Of a stretch of 49,827 bases of DNA, positions 7,786 through 15,441 are shown in pieces. The notes under the pieces are model-generated. The model did no database searches. It saw only the letters and a program-made list of their open reading frames with translations, and was not told where the DNA came from. The stretch is from Aphodosoma sp045631465 (GTDB lineage: Bacteria; Bacteroidota; Bacteroidia; Bacteroidales; Paludibacteraceae). The position numbers and the translations under genes are program-made. Location: positions 1 to 49,827 of the forward strand of contig JAZQUV010000015.1 of the NCBI GenBank assembly GCA_045631465.1, given 5' to 3'. Within the stretch, counting starts at the first letter, position 1, and each line of letters begins with the position of its first letter.

Positions 7786-8877
7786 TTATTTTAGGTTGTT
7801 GTATGTATCGAGCAATTTGTGAGCAGCAGCAAACGAGGTCATTTCGTTGCTGTTTACCATTGTTTCGTATTGTTTGAGCAATGTTTCGATAGTTGGATTG
7901 TTGTAGAAACTTGTGCGTAGATATTCGTCGATAGTTTCGTACATCCAATATTTGCTTTGTTGGTTGCGACGGTAGTCGAAATATCCGTTCTTGTTGGTGA
8001 ATGCTACATAGTCAGTCACCATTTTCCATACCTCAGGTATGTTGATATGTTCGAAAGCCGAGCAAGTAGTCACCTGTGGAGCCCATCCCGATTCAGGCAT
8101 AGGGAATAGGTGGAGTGCGTTTTGGAATTGACGTTTAGCCAATTGCGCTTTTTCGATGTTGTTGCCATCGCATTTGTTGATAGTGATACCATCAGCCATC
8201 TCCATAATACCACGTTTGATGCCTTGAAGTTCGTCGCCAGTACCTGCAAGTTGAATGAGTAGGAAGAAGTCGACCATCGAGTGCATAGCAGTTTCCGATT
8301 GACCAACACCCACAGTTTCAACGAAAATAGTGTCGAAACCAGCCGCTTCGCAGAGGATGATGCTTTCGCGAGTTTTACGAGCCACACCGCCGAGCGAACC
8401 TGCCGATGGCGAAGGGCGAATAAAGGCATTCTCGGCAATAGAGAGTTCCTCCATACGAGTTTTGTCGCCAAGGATAGAGCCTTTCGAGCGCTCAGAACTT
8501 GGGTCGATAGCCAATACTGCGAGTTTATGGTTTTGTTCTTTGCAGAGATATGTACCGAGTGCTTCGATGAAAGTCGATTTACCCGCGCCAGGCACACCTG
8601 TGATACCCAAGCGGATAGATTTGCCAGCATGGGGCAAGCATTTCTCAATCACCTCTTGAGCAATTGTATGATGCTCAGGTAGAAGACTTTCGACCAAAGT
8701 AACAGCTTGACTGAGTATCGAACGATTGCCTGCAAGGATACCTTCAACATAGTCGTTTACCGAGAGTTGACGACGTTTTACTCTACGGGTGAGGTATGGG
8801 TTAACTATAGGAGGTTGTTCTACGCCTTGATTGACAGCTAGGCCTTTGTATTCTTCGCTATTTTCAATGTGTGACAT
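7786..8877 (-). CDS. meaB: Methylmalonyl-CoA mutase-associated GTPase MeaB
   Basis: This 363-residue G3E-type P-loop GTPase protects methylmalonyl-CoA mutase and gates loading of its adenosylcobalamin cofactor. The Walker A motif GVPGAGKST (about residue 93) lies in GITGVPGAGKSTFIEALG. Further family motifs are AIDPSSERSKGSILGDKTRM, FVETVGVGQSE and the base-recognition NKCDG. Length is typical. The mutase genes (mutA/mutB) are not in the window, so this copy is separated from its partner. The 5' side carries a heptad array (8891-8918) directly upstream of the ATG. Confidence 0.93.
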   Translation of the reverse strand: MSHIENSEEYKGLAVNQGVEQPPIVNPYLTRRVKRRQLSVNDYVEGILAGNRSILSQAVTLVESLLPEHHTIAQEVIEKCLPHAGKSIRLGITGVPGAGKSTFIEALGTYLCKEQNHKLAVLAIDPSSERSKGSILGDKTRMEELSIAENAFIRPSPSAGSLGGVARKTRESIILCEAAGFDTIFVETVGVGQSETAMHSMVDFFLLIQLAGTGDELQGIKRGIMEMADGITINKCDGNNIEKAQLAKRQFQNALHLFPMPESGWAPQVTTCSAFEHINIPEVWKMVTDYVAFTNKNGYFDYRRNQQSKYWMYETIDEYLRTSFYNNPTIETLLKQYETMVNSNEMTSFAAAHKLLDTYNNLK

Positions 8878-8890
8878 ATTATTAGACTTT

Positions 8891-8918
8891 TAGTAACTAG
8901 TAGCGAGTAGCGAGACTG
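8891..8918 (-). repeat. 7-bp tandem array upstream of meaB
   Basis: On the + strand: TAGTAAC, TAGTAGC, GAGTAGC, GAGACTG. It lies 13 bp before the meaB start. The same unit family (TAGTAGC/GAGTAGC) occurs at 11912-11932 before another minus-strand gene. Confidence 0.75.
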
Positions 8919-9072
8919 CTATTCTGCATCATGTTTTCTGGTTTTATAGTAGCTAGATGTATTGTATCACTTGTCTCGCATCAAGTATTTGTTAGTGAAA
9001 AAGAGGTCAGACTTGTCTGGACTTGTCCGACATGCCCGACCTCAAGTGTCTTATTTGTGTAAAATAAATAAA

Positions 9073-9519
9073 TTATTGTTGAACTACAGGAGCAGCAGTA
9101 GTGTTTTCTTCAGCAACAGGGGCAACTTGTTTTGGAGTAACTTTACCTTTGATGAAGAGCACTTGAGTGAAGTCTTGTGTGCCATCGCTGAGAGTTACAG
9201 TAACCGATTTGTGGAATGCACCTGGACGACCAGAAGCGTTGTATGTAACAGTGATTTGAGCTTCGCCTTGTGGAGCGATAGGTTCTTTGCTCCATGCAGG
9301 AGTAGTACAACCGCAAGATGCGCGTACGTTTTTGATTGTCAAAACACCTTCAGTTACGTTTTTGAATGTGAAAACGTGAGACACGCGACCATCTTCTTCT
9401 TTGATTGTGCCGAAGTCATAAGTTTTTTCTGCGATTTCAATAATTTGAGGTTGTTGTTCTTGCGCAGAAACTGAGAATGCCATAAAAATGGCCATTACGA
9501 ATAATAAAAGCTTTTTCAT
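9073..9519 (-). CDS. DUF1573 secreted protein
   Basis: The 148-residue product has a signal peptide (MKKLLLFVMAIFMAFSVSAQ). One immunoglobulin-like DUF1573 domain follows: YDFGTIKEEDGRVSHVFTFKNV, then the hallmark RASCGCTTPAW and a closing ITVTYNASGRPGAFHKSVTV strand pair. The C-terminus is a short Ala/Thr/Pro/Val tail. Proteins of this family are abundant and exported in Bacteroidota; the role is not established. A -7 box (TAACTTTG on the minus strand, 9567-9574) lies about 50 bp upstream. Confidence 0.9.
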   Translation of the reverse strand: MKKLLLFVMAIFMAFSVSAQEQQPQIIEIAEKTYDFGTIKEEDGRVSHVFTFKNVTEGVLTIKNVRASCGCTTPAWSKEPIAPQGEAQITVTYNASGRPGAFHKSVTVTLSDGTQDFTQVLFIKGKVTPKQVAPVAEENTTAAPVVQQ

Positions 9520-9566
9520 TTTTTATTGATTTTAGTTTATTAAGTTGTTGTGTATTTATTAGAATA

Positions 9567-9574
9567 CAAAGTTA
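9567..9574 (-). promoter_or_regulatory. -7 promoter box of the DUF1573 gene
   Basis: Minus-strand TAACTTTG fits the Bacteroidota consensus TAnnTTTG. No clear -33 element at the right distance. Confidence 0.55.
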
Positions 9575-9616
9575 CAAAAAAAAGTGATATGGTATCTCTA
9601 AAAAGAGATTTTTTTT

Positions 9617-10636
9617 TCAGAAATCTGAATATTTTTTCTTTTTGTTGATATAGACTTGCCAAATGAGCCAAAAGTTTAATAAGCCCTTAGGTTTTTTTTC
9701 TTTTGTGAGGGCAAGATTTTGTTTGCGGTCGGCAGTAAATTGGCTGAACATTTTGATAAATTCTATTTGAGCCTCTATCACAGCCCAAGCGTTGCGAGGT
9801 TTGCCCTGTGCGAGCATTTGTAGTGCAGCCACCCAGTCGAGAGCTAGGCGAAACAAGTAGGTCCACCAATATCGGTCGGATGATAGGTTTTTATAGAGTA
9901 GTAGGGCATTGTTGCGGAAGTTGAGACATGTTTTGAATGGTGATTCATAGCCCAATGAACCACCACCAACGTGATACACAGCCGATTGAGGTACGCATGC
10001 AATCGATGCACCACGAGCCTTCAATCGCCAGCATAGGTCGATTTCCTCTTGGTGTGCGAAGAATCTGCCATCCAATCCGCCTGCCTCCCAATAGGCTTTA
10101 CTACGGATGACAAGGCAAGCCCCTGTAGCCCAAAAAATCTCTTGTATCGAGTCGTATTGACCATTGTCGGTTTCTATGTTGCTCATCACTCTACCGCGAC
10201 AGAAAGGGTATCCATACGAGTCGATAAACCCGCCAGCAGCACCAGCATATTCAAATTTTTCAGGTTCGTGCTCCGAGAGTATTTTAGGCTGACAAGCTGC
10301 ACATTCGGGGTGTTGCTCCATATATTCCACAAGCGGATAGAGCCAGTCCATAGGGGTGCGCACATCAGAGTTTAGTAGCACATAATACTCATTATCAATT
10401 TTTTTTAGAGCTTGGTTATATCCTTCGGCAAAACCATAGTTTTTGTCGAGAGCAATCAATCGGGTGTAGGGATACTCTTTTCGTAGCCATTCCACCGATC
10501 CGTCGGTTGAGCCATTGTCAGCCACCACAATCTCTGCGCCCATGGTGTTTTCTATTACCATAGGCAGATATTTTTGCATCAACTTTAGTCCGTTGAAGTT
10601 GAGTATAACAACTGAAACATTATTCAAATTCATCAT
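9617..10636 (-). CDS. Family 2 glycosyltransferase (rhamnosyltransferase-like)
   Basis: The 339-residue protein has the GT-A start VSVVILNFNGLKLMQKYL, then IVVADNGSTDGSVEWL for sugar-nucleotide binding. VLLNSDVRTP is the DXD-like metal site near residue 90, and AHQEEIDLCWRLKARG is the acceptor/base motif (ED-like) near residue 200. It is cytosolic or peripheral to the membrane and adds a sugar to a surface glycan; donor and acceptor cannot be read from sequence. It sits downstream of the LpxL-like acyltransferase gene on the same strand, which would fit lipid A/LPS or another envelope glycan. The two genes are separated by a 7-bp tandem array. Confidence 0.9.
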   Translation of the reverse strand: MMNLNNVSVVILNFNGLKLMQKYLPMVIENTMGAEIVVADNGSTDGSVEWLRKEYPYTRLIALDKNYGFAEGYNQALKKIDNEYYVLLNSDVRTPMDWLYPLVEYMEQHPECAACQPKILSEHEPEKFEYAGAAGGFIDSYGYPFCRGRVMSNIETDNGQYDSIQEIFWATGACLVIRSKAYWEAGGLDGRFFAHQEEIDLCWRLKARGASIACVPQSAVYHVGGGSLGYESPFKTCLNFRNNALLLYKNLSSDRYWWTYLFRLALDWVAALQMLAQGKPRNAWAVIEAQIEFIKMFSQFTADRKQNLALTKEKKPKGLLNFWLIWQVYINKKKKYSDF

Positions 10637-10638
10637 AT

Positions 10639-10666
10639 AGTCAATAGTCGAAAGTCAATAGTCGAA
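10639..10666 (-). repeat. 7-bp tandem array (AGTCAAT/AGTCGAA, two pairs)
   Basis: AGTCAATAGTCGAA occurs twice in direct succession, starting 2 bp before the GT2 start codon and filling much of the gap to the acyltransferase gene. Confidence 0.85.
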
Positions 10667-10693
10667 GGCTCAAAGACTTTCGGGGCTTAATTT

Positions 10694-11482
10694 TCAATTC
10701 TTTTTGTGTTTCCAACGTTTGTGCGACCAGAGCCAATATTCTGGTTTTTCGCGTATATCTCGTTCGAGTCGGCACATATATTCTTCGAGGAGTTGCAGTT
10801 CGCTCATCGACTGAGGGTTGTCGGTTATCGTTTCGAAGCGAGCCGTGTAGTATCCCGGTTTTGTCGGAGTAATTTTGAGGTAAACCACGGCAGTGTTGAA
10901 TTTTCGGGCGAGGGTAGTCCATCCCGATTGCATAGCCGTGGGTTGATTGAGAAAATCAATCCAATAGTGCACATTCTTTATCGTAGTGCTTTGGTCGGCA
11001 ATATATGCTATGAGATGAGGTTTGTTGTTTTTGTTCAGTTCTATGAGTTTTCGTAGCACCTGTTTGCGTTCGATGCACAATGCGCCAAAACGGCTTCTAA
11101 TTCTTAGGAATAACCTGTCGAGCACTCTGTTTTTTATCTGTTTGTAGAGTGTGCCAAATGCGAGTTTGTCGCTCCATAGCGGTATCGAAGCAATCCAATC
11201 CCATGTGCCATAGTGTCCGAAAACGAGCGAGATGTTTTGTCCTTTGCTAGCAATATCTTCTAGTAATTCGATGTTGTCGAACACAAGTCGGCGTTTGATT
11301 TCTTTTTCCGAGATAAAGGCAAATCTCAAACTCTCAATGTTTTGGCGCACAAAGTGGCGGTAAAAGTTGTTGACTATCATTTCGCGTTCCGACTTTGATT
11401 TTTCGGGAAACGAGCGGGCGATATTTTCTCTAACAACCTTTAGTCTATAGCGCACTAAATATCTGAGAATAAGATATAACAT
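10694..11482 (-). CDS. LpxL/HtrB-like lysophospholipid acyltransferase, possibly N-terminally shortened
   Basis: The 262-residue protein has the acyltransferase motif GHYGTWDW (HX4D type, about residue 90) and the family landmarks VVRENIARSFPEKS near the N-terminus and PEYWLWSHKRWK at the C-terminus. LpxL-family enzymes add a secondary acyl chain to lipid A at the inner membrane. Homologues usually begin with a hydrophobic segment of about 30 more residues. Here the reading frame is open upstream for only 16 further codons before a TAA, with no other ATG. So either the protein is naturally short or the 5' end has been lost. Activity is plausible because the catalytic motif is intact. Confidence 0.8.
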   Translation of the reverse strand: MLYLILRYLVRYRLKVVRENIARSFPEKSKSEREMIVNNFYRHFVRQNIESLRFAFISEKEIKRRLVFDNIELLEDIASKGQNISLVFGHYGTWDWIASIPLWSDKLAFGTLYKQIKNRVLDRLFLRIRSRFGALCIERKQVLRKLIELNKNNKPHLIAYIADQSTTIKNVHYWIDFLNQPTAMQSGWTTLARKFNTAVVYLKITPTKPGYYTARFETITDNPQSMSELQLLEEYMCRLERDIREKPEYWLWSHKRWKHKKN

Positions 11483-11565
11483 TTGCCTTATTATATAAGC
11501 ACAAAGTCGAGAGACAATATAATTATTGTCTTACGACTTTGGTCTATCTATTTTTTTAGATTTGA

Positions 11566-11898
11566 TTATTCTTCTTCAGTGTAGATACCGATGGTTTTGC
11601 CGTATTCGAATTCGCCATCAAGGATAGCTTCGAGGGTATATTCGTCCATCTCTACCAATTTTTCTTTGCGAATAGCAGCCCAGATGAAGTTGAACATATC
11701 TTCTTCGGCAATAGTAGCCTCTTCTACAGTATCTTCTTCGATGAGGTCGTTAGCCGAGTAGTATTCGCAAATCAAGTCAAGCACATATTGCACATCATCG
11801 TCGGTTACTTTTTCTTTCAATTCGGTAGGCAAATAGTTGAGGATAAATTTGATACATTCAGTATCATCCACTTCGATGAAATCTTTTTCTTCTGACAT
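11566..11898 (-). CDS. Small acidic hypothetical protein, 110 aa
   Basis: I do not recognise the family. The product is strongly acidic, rich in Glu and Asp from end to end, lacks Cys and has no signal peptide. Helical segments such as CIKFILNYLPTELKEKV and DVQYVLDLICEYYSAND suggest a compact helical cytosolic protein. A full Bacteroidota promoter (TTTG-N19-TACCTTTG) lies 68-98 bp upstream, which supports real expression. Between promoter and start codon lies a heptad array. A 45-bp imperfect inverted repeat (about 11503-11547) follows the stop codon. Confidence 0.75.
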   Translation of the reverse strand: MSEEKDFIEVDDTECIKFILNYLPTELKEKVTDDDVQYVLDLICEYYSANDLIEEDTVEEATIAEEDMFNFIWAAIRKEKLVEMDEYTLEAILDGEFEYGKTIGIYTEEE

Positions 11899-11911
11899 AA
11901 CACTAGATTTT

Positions 11912-11932
11912 TAGTAGCGAGTAGCGAGTAGT
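11912..11932 (-). repeat. 7-bp tandem array in the 5' leader of the acidic-protein gene
   Basis: + strand: TAGTAGC, GAGTAGC, GAGTAGT. Same unit family as 8891-8918. It lies within the transcribed leader, between the promoter and the ATG at 11898. Confidence 0.75.
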
Positions 11933-11965
11933 AACGCATATTTCGCTTGGTTATTATTACGAGCA

Positions 11966-11996
11966 CAAAGGTAGTAAATTTATTTGATATGACAAA
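11966..11996 (-). promoter_or_regulatory. Promoter of the acidic-protein gene
   Basis: On the minus strand TTTG (11996-11993), 19 bp spacer, TACCTTTG (11973-11966): a full match to the Bacteroidota sigma-factor consensus. Confidence 0.8.
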
Positions 11997-12007
11997 CACA
12001 AAGCCAC

Positions 12008-12040
12008 AAAAAAAGCCGCAAGCGAACAAAAACTTGCGAC
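12008..12040 (-). terminator. Terminator of the Na/Pi cotransporter gene
   Basis: On the minus strand an 8-bp stem (GTCGCAAG with CTTGCGGC, one mismatched position) and 10-nt loop is followed by seven T. It lies 40 bp after the cotransporter stop codon. Confidence 0.8.
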
Positions 12041-12079
12041 TTTCAACAATATAATACCTTAAAAAAAACTGAGAATACG

Positions 12080-13750
12080 TTATAGTTTCACTTCGCGAGC
12101 AATTTTGGTGATAGCATCGCTGAGCGATTCACACTCCTCGATGATGTCCATAAAGTGGATGCCCGATGAGTAGGAGTGAGCCTCTTTGTTCACTTGGTCG
12201 ATGTTGTAGACTTTGAGTGCGTAGCGCAACTCGTTGACTTGCTCTTCGATAGTGAAAATCTCTTTGCGAGCAGCCTCGTCGGTGAAGTTCGATTTCACGC
12301 AACGTTCGAGCGCCACGATGTGTTTGTCAATCAAGTCAAACATCTCAGAGAGTTTCGCATTTTGCGCCTCGGTGAAGTTGATATTTTCGCTATTGCGGCG
12401 CACCACCGAGCGCGAAATATTGTAGCAACGGTCAGCCACGCTCTCAATCTCGGTTGTGAGATACAAGTAGTTGCGTATGCGGTTTTTCAAGTCGGTCGAG
12501 ATTGGCGTAGCATCAATGTCGTAGAGGTAGTCGGCAATAGCCCCTTCGGTTTGGTCGCTCGCCGATTCGTAGTGAGCCACACGCTCGGCATATTTTTGCG
12601 CATTGCGGTCGTCGTAGGTAGCAAGAGTAAGTTTGCGAGCCTCGTCGAACATGCGGTGAGTGCGTTCGGTGTAGAGTTCAATCTCCTTTTCAGCCTCGAT
12701 GAGCGACAATTCGCCAGTCGCCAACATGCCAGTTGATATAAATTTGAGGGCAAACTCGTTCTCCTCTTTTTTCTCAGGGAGTATTTTGCACACAATTTTT
12801 TCAAGAGGTTTGATCAACCATATCATGATGAATGTGTTCGTTACGTTGAACATTGTGTGGAACATCGATAGCGCATATAGCGCATTAGCTCCATCCGTAG
12901 CATTGCCGCCCACCATCCATTCCACCAAATTCATAAATGGATAGAACACCACGAGCATCCACACCACACCAAACACGTTGAACATCGTATGCGACAAAGC
13001 CGCGCGGCGAGCATTTGTTTTGGCTGTAAGACCAGCAATATTGGCAGTGATGGTAGTACCAATGTTTTCGCCCAACACCATAGCAGCACCAATTTCGAAC
13101 GTAATCCAACCCTGACTCAACATCACCAACGTGATAGCCATCGTAGCCGACGACGATTGCACGATAACGGTCAGAATCGTACCAATCAACAAGAAGAGTA
13201 TGATAGAGCCATATCCCATGTTGGTGTATTCGGTGAGGGAGTGTAGCATTTCAGGGTTAGCCTTTATGTCAGGCACGCTATTTTTCAAGTATTCCAAACC
13301 GATGAAAAGCAGAGCAAAACCAATCATCACCTCGCCAATCGACTTGCGGCGGTCGTTTTTCGAGAAAATAAAAATCAGCGCAAAGCCAATCATAGGTATA
13401 GCAATGTCGGCGATAGAGAATTTGAAACCTATGAGCGACACGAGCCACGCCGTCACCGTAGTACCAATATTAGCACCCATAATCACCGAGATCGATTCAG
13501 CAAGTGTGAGCAATCCCGCATTCACGAAGCTCACCACCATCACCGTCGTTGCCGACGACGATTGGATAATCGAAGTAACGATAACGCCGGTCAACACACC
13601 GAGCACACGATTTTTTGTCATCGACGCCAATATAGCGCGCATTTTATTACCTGCCACCTTTTGTAGCGCCTCGCTCATCATGGTCATACCAAAAAGGAAA
13701 AGACCAAGAGCACCAACAAGTTGCAAAACATCAAGAATACCAAAATTCAT
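12080..13750 (-). CDS. Na/Pi cotransporter with PhoU-like C-terminal domain
   Basis: The 556-residue protein belongs to the NptA/PhoU-containing Na/Pi symporter family (PNaS). The membrane part (about residues 1-310) holds the two inverted repeats with their QSSSAT signatures: IIQSSSATTVMVVSF near residue 61 and VIVQSSSATMAITLV near residue 195. Each is followed by the paired GANIGTT and GENIGTT motifs. The cytosolic C-terminal part (about residues 340-556) is helical and PhoU-like (ESVADRCYNISRSVV, then EECESLSDAITKIAREV). It imports phosphate with sodium across the inner membrane. Three 11-bp direct repeats of GTTACAAA upstream suggest control by phosphate. Confidence 0.93.
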   Translation of the reverse strand: MNFGILDVLQLVGALGLFLFGMTMMSEALQKVAGNKMRAILASMTKNRVLGVLTGVIVTSIIQSSSATTVMVVSFVNAGLLTLAESISVIMGANIGTTVTAWLVSLIGFKFSIADIAIPMIGFALIFIFSKNDRRKSIGEVMIGFALLFIGLEYLKNSVPDIKANPEMLHSLTEYTNMGYGSIILFLLIGTILTVIVQSSSATMAITLVMLSQGWITFEIGAAMVLGENIGTTITANIAGLTAKTNARRAALSHTMFNVFGVVWMLVVFYPFMNLVEWMVGGNATDGANALYALSMFHTMFNVTNTFIMIWLIKPLEKIVCKILPEKKEENEFALKFISTGMLATGELSLIEAEKEIELYTERTHRMFDEARKLTLATYDDRNAQKYAERVAHYESASDQTEGAIADYLYDIDATPISTDLKNRIRNYLYLTTEIESVADRCYNISRSVVRRNSENINFTEAQNAKLSEMFDLIDKHIVALERCVKSNFTDEAARKEIFTIEEQVNELRYALKVYNIDQVNKEAHSYSSGIHFMDIIEECESLSDAITKIAREVKL

Positions 13751-13790
13751 AATTTGATTGTTTCAGTTAAACAAATAAATTTTTACGTTG

Positions 13791-13841
13791 CAAAATTACG
13801 CAATAGATGTTACAAAACTGTTACAAAGGCGTTACAAAACA
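13791..13841 (-). promoter_or_regulatory. Pho-box-like triple 11-bp repeat and -7 box before the Na/Pi gene
   Basis: GTTACAAA occurs at 13809, 13820 and 13831, exactly 11 bp apart, one DNA turn. The stretch TGTTACAAAACTGTTACA matches the E. coli Pho box TGTCATAAATCTGTCACA at 14 of 18 positions. It begins about 10 bp upstream of a -7 box (minus-strand TAATTTTG, 13798-13791). The box reads on the strand opposite to transcription, unlike the usual PhoB arrangement. Control by PhoB is inference. Confidence 0.6.
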
Positions 13842-14127
13842 ATGAAATTTGCGTGTGTAGTTTCCCCTCTCCCTAATTACCGATTATTGACTATCGTTCC
13901 CCTTCCGACTGAAATTTTTTGCAAAGTTACAACATTTAGAAAGTGCGTTGACTGTTTCAGACTGTTTAAGTCAGTTTTGACGCTTTAATGTTGTTTATTT
14001 ATAGTAATAAGTAGTAAGTCGTAAGAAGTAAGAAGTAAGAACCATTCGGCATCGTCTTAATACTTGCGACTTTTTATAGCCAAAGGCTTAAAGACCTTCG
14101 GTTGTATTTGTAGTATAAGTATAAAAA
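13842..14127. other. Gene-free stretch between Na/Pi gene and rhuM-fic terminator
   Basis: I see no credible gene here. It contains a poorly structured AT-rich portion and a heptad array (14009-14043). Confidence 0.6.
14009..14043. repeat. 7-bp tandem array (AAGTAGT/AAGTCGT/AAGAAGT)
   Basis: Five successive heptads: AAGTAGT, AAGTCGT, AAGAAGT, AAGAAGT, AAGAACC. Located in the gene-free stretch downstream of rhuM-fic. Confidence 0.8.
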
Positions 14128-14156
14128 CGCCACCTCACAGGGGGTGTGAGATGGCG
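14123..14156 (-). terminator. Terminator of rhuM-fic, copy A of a duplicated hairpin
   Basis: 13-nt arms CGCCACCTCACAG and GTGTGAGATGGCG (14128-14156) with a GGG centre; on the minus strand five T follow. Both arms are identical to those of the hairpin at 15314-15342. Confidence 0.85.
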
Positions 14157-14200
14157 TGTATTGTAGTATATTTTGATAATTGCGATTGTATGGTTTGTTG

Positions 14201-15190
14201 TTATTCGTAGTTGTTTTTATTTATTAGATTGATTACGACTTTTACCATTACATCTTTTTCTTCTGTACGACTTTCGGCTATCATCAGTGTTAGGGCTACA
14301 AGTGTACTATCGGCAATGCGCTTAGTGCCATTAGGATGATAAAGCACTCGGTTGCCGTTGAGAAACCAAAGAAACAATGTGGCAGCAATGCGCTTGTTTC
14401 CGTCGCTAAACGAATGGTTTTTTGTGACAAGATATAGCAACATAGCCGCTTTTTCCTCTACACTAGGATAGAGTTCTTCGCCTCCAAATGTTTGATATAT
14501 TTGTCCGATACTACTTTTAAACGATTCGTCTTTTTCGTTTCCGAATAGAGTCGAACCTCCAAATTTATCGCGCAAACGAGCTATCTCAGCCATTGCGCCC
14601 TCATAGGTTGCATGGAATGGTTCTTCTTTTGTAGTTTTTTCAATCGTAAGACGTTCATAGTCATAATTATCCAAAGTATCGAGAGCATAAGCATAATCAA
14701 CCACTACATCTAGCAAATCCTGAGTCTCTGCGCTTGTTGCCATTTCATCGTTTTGCAAAGTACGCCCCACCAATTGTACTAGCTGTCGCAATTCTCCAAT
14801 CTGCTCACGTCTAAGTCGCTCATTCACAGCATAACCTTTTAAGAGATATTGCTTCAACACCCCATTTGCCCATTGACGAAATCTTGTTGCATTCTTACTA
14901 TTTACACGATAACCAATTGACAAAATAGCATCCAAATTATAATACTTTGTGTTATATATTTGTTTCCCATCATTACCCATATGTTCCAAAATGGAACATG
15001 TGCTTTTTTCATCTAATTCCTCTGAAGAATATATGTTTTTTAGATGCTTCGTAATTGCTGGTCGTTTTGTACCAAATAATTCCGCAATTTGAGCTTGCGT
15101 TAACCACACAGTATCATTCTCCATACGAACATCAATCTGCGTTTGTCCGTCTTCGGTTTGGTATATAACTATTTGATTATCTAAATTCAT
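14201..15190 (-). CDS. RhuM-family protein fused to a Fic/Doc domain
   Basis: The 329-residue protein joins two modules. The N-terminal RhuM part (about residues 1-190) has VWLTQAQIAELFGTKRPAITKHLKNIY, a helix-turn-helix-like DNA-binding segment, and the family core YNLDAILSIGYRVNSKNATRFRQWAN. The C-terminal part has the Fic/Doc motif HSFSDGNKRIAA (about residue 272). Fic enzymes move AMP, phosphate or similar groups onto target proteins, and Doc-type members are toxins. I chose the ATG at 15190 rather than the longer open frame, because the extra residues would be encoded across a terminator hairpin and the promoter at 15253-15284. Lying beside the CRISPR array suggests a defence or addiction role, which is inference. 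Confidence 0.85.
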   Translation of the reverse strand: MNLDNQIVIYQTEDGQTQIDVRMENDTVWLTQAQIAELFGTKRPAITKHLKNIYSSEELDEKSTCSILEHMGNDGKQIYNTKYYNLDAILSIGYRVNSKNATRFRQWANGVLKQYLLKGYAVNERLRREQIGELRQLVQLVGRTLQNDEMATSAETQDLLDVVVDYAYALDTLDNYDYERLTIEKTTKEEPFHATYEGAMAEIARLRDKFGGSTLFGNEKDESFKSSIGQIYQTFGGEELYPSVEEKAAMLLYLVTKNHSFSDGNKRIAATLFLWFLNGNRVLYHPNGTKRIADSTLVALTLMIAESRTEEKDVMVKVVINLINKNNYE

Positions 15191-15252
15191 ATTCCGTTTT
15201 TGTTTTATAAATAAATGCAAATTATCGAATAGACGATATCGAATCTCAAGTG

Positions 15253-15284
15253 CAAAGATACAAAAAAATCCTCTAATAACCAAA
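15253..15284 (-). promoter_or_regulatory. Promoter of rhuM-fic
   Basis: Minus strand: TTTG (15284-15281), 20-bp spacer, TATCTTTG (15260-15253). About 63 bp before the chosen start codon. Confidence 0.8.
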
Positions 15285-15309
15285 TAAATAGAGAGAAAAG
15301 TCACATGCA

Positions 15310-15343
15310 AAACCGCCACCTCACAGCTCGTGTGAGATGGCGG
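15310..15343 (-). terminator. Terminator after the CRISPR array, copy B of the duplicated hairpin
   Basis: Same 13-nt arms as copy A, extended by one C-G pair, with a CTC centre (15314-15342). On the minus strand four T follow. It lies about 100 bp beyond the degenerate last repeat, so it probably ends the pre-crRNA. Confidence 0.8.
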
Positions 15344-15441
15344 TAAAAATATACAAACGAAGCCCAAGAGCTAATTTCGGGAAACGACAATTCGCACCTA
15401 TACGTTCTATGGCTTCTTTCTTTGTCTGACAAATTAACACT

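Noticed and set aside
9003..9042. Hairpin with repeated ACTTGTC near the end of the DUF1573 gene as terminator
   Set aside because: Only a 6-bp outer stem (GAGGTC/GACCTC) with a long, poorly paired interior and no T-run; support is too weak.
15191..15367. Longer 388-aa form of the RhuM-Fic protein
   Set aside because: The extra 59 residues would be encoded across the gene's own promoter and a terminator hairpin. MNLDNQ is a normal RhuM start.
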